Assembly: GCA_016278585.1 (NCBI GenBank)
Contig: JADQBO010000287.1
Span: 1-5,016 of the forward strand
From: Desulfosporosinus sp.
GTDB taxonomy: Bacteria; Bacillota; Desulfitobacteriia; Desulfitobacteriales; Desulfitobacteriaceae
Direction of reading: 5' to 3'
Length of the DNA stretch: 5,016 bases
A program made the position numbers and the translations under genes. Of this stretch, positions 4,553-5,016 are shown piece by piece. The stretch's first letter is position 1; each line of letters starts with the position of its first letter. Under the pieces are notes generated by a model that was not told the DNA's origin, made no database searches, and saw only the letters and a list, made by a program, of their open reading frames with translations.

Positions 4553-5016
4553 AGATCGCCTAGACATACACCCTTCTATAAAGATACTACAGAGCTGATA
4601 AAAGAGTTAAACGTCTTGGCTGTGGTGAATCTTACGACATGATCGGCCTTATGCATAGATTTACAACTTAATAGAATCAGGAGCCTTTAAAAAGACCTGT
4701 GATCTGTTTGACGTAAGTTGGATCAAACCGAAATCTCCAAAATCAAATATTCTTTTGATTATAGTTTTACTAACGATATTTCCTGCACTCAAATTTCATT
4801 TGTGAATTCTCATGGACGGTTTCCTCTAGTAACAATGGTCTGAGAATTAATCACTAAGCGATAATTATGTAGGGTGCCATTATATACATAAAATCAATAT
4901 AAAGGACCAATAAACTATTTTTTATTACCTTCAGGGCTAGAATCCTTACTAGATTTTGTAAGTGTATATAGCTTTGTTCATTGGCGTTGCATAAAGTTTA
5001 GCGCATCTTGTCAATA
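4553..5016. other. Right-hand stretch without a supported gene
   Basis: No long frame is found on either strand. A minus-strand run around 4924-4786 gives short protein-like pieces (KDSSPEGNKK, then FYVYNGTLHNYRLVINSQTI) broken by TAG and TGA, too weak to call. A TATAAT on the minus strand (4884-4879) has no good -35 partner, and a TTGACA at the very edge (5014-5009, minus strand) has none either. The upstream region of the 4541 gene has no clear promoter. Confidence 0.45.

Noticed and set aside
4424..4642. Plus-strand 72-codon frame
   Set aside because: Mostly antisense to the intact minus-strand coiled-coil gene, with low-complexity composition.
4879..4884. TATAAT on the minus strand as a promoter -10 box
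   Set aside because: No acceptable -35 at 16-18 bases, over 300 bases from the nearest minus-strand gene, and expected by chance in AT-rich DNA.
1..5016. CRISPR array, tRNA or rRNA gene, toxin-antitoxin pair
   Set aside because: Looked for on both strands. There is no regularly spaced repeat, no cloverleaf-like sequence with T-loop consensus, and no recognisable toxin or antitoxin frames.

Overview
This 5-kb window is AT-rich (roughly 60-65% A+T by eye). It has strong Shine-Dalgarno sequences, GTG/TTG starts and intrinsic terminators, which suits a low-GC Bacillota (Firmicutes) genome. No ribosomal or single-copy marker gene is present, so this assignment is an inference. Most of the window is a gene graveyard. 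Only two reading frames look intact, and the rest are recognisable protein fragments broken by stops and frameshifts.

Left part (1-1340, + strand). About 340 bases of mostly non-coding DNA hold three successive inverted repeats. The last is a nested stem-loop that buries the ribosome binding site of the frame at 384. Then comes a wreck of a large protein that combined a trypsin-like serine protease domain with a NACHT-type STAND NTPase. The protease serine motif, the linker, a mutated Walker A and a well-kept Walker B can be read in alternating frames. Trypsin-NACHT proteins belong to the class of bacterial conflict/anti-phage NTPases (Avs/bNACHT-like). This copy is clearly dead, and its sensor half is missing.

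Middle (1340-2300, + strand). There is a 99-codon open frame of unknown nature. It is followed by the C-terminal part of a conserved mobile-element protein with a 'KMAKKRA..DVVLSATRSSGIFSQDI' type tail, possibly a Rad52/RecT-like annealing factor. A small coupled ORF with an internal stop follows, and a strong terminator at 2271-2300 closes the unit.

The 2300-2870 gap holds a minus-strand terminator, an unidentified minus-strand protein-like fragment and an unidentified plus-strand fragment.

Right part. An intact DUF429-type predicted RNase H-fold nuclease (2873-3634, +) converges on a minus-strand pair. The pair is an intact 221-aa coiled-coil protein with a C-terminal Cys/His zinc-site candidate (4541-3876), followed by a broken DUF3846-like gene (3838-3671). 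A perfect 9-bp tandem duplication creates the present stop codon of the zinc protein. Without it the two genes would overlap. The last 470 bases hold no gene I can support.

The mix of a defence NTPase, a possible recombination factor and DUF3846 suggests an eroding mobile element or defence island. I found no integrase, transposase or attachment site to define its borders.
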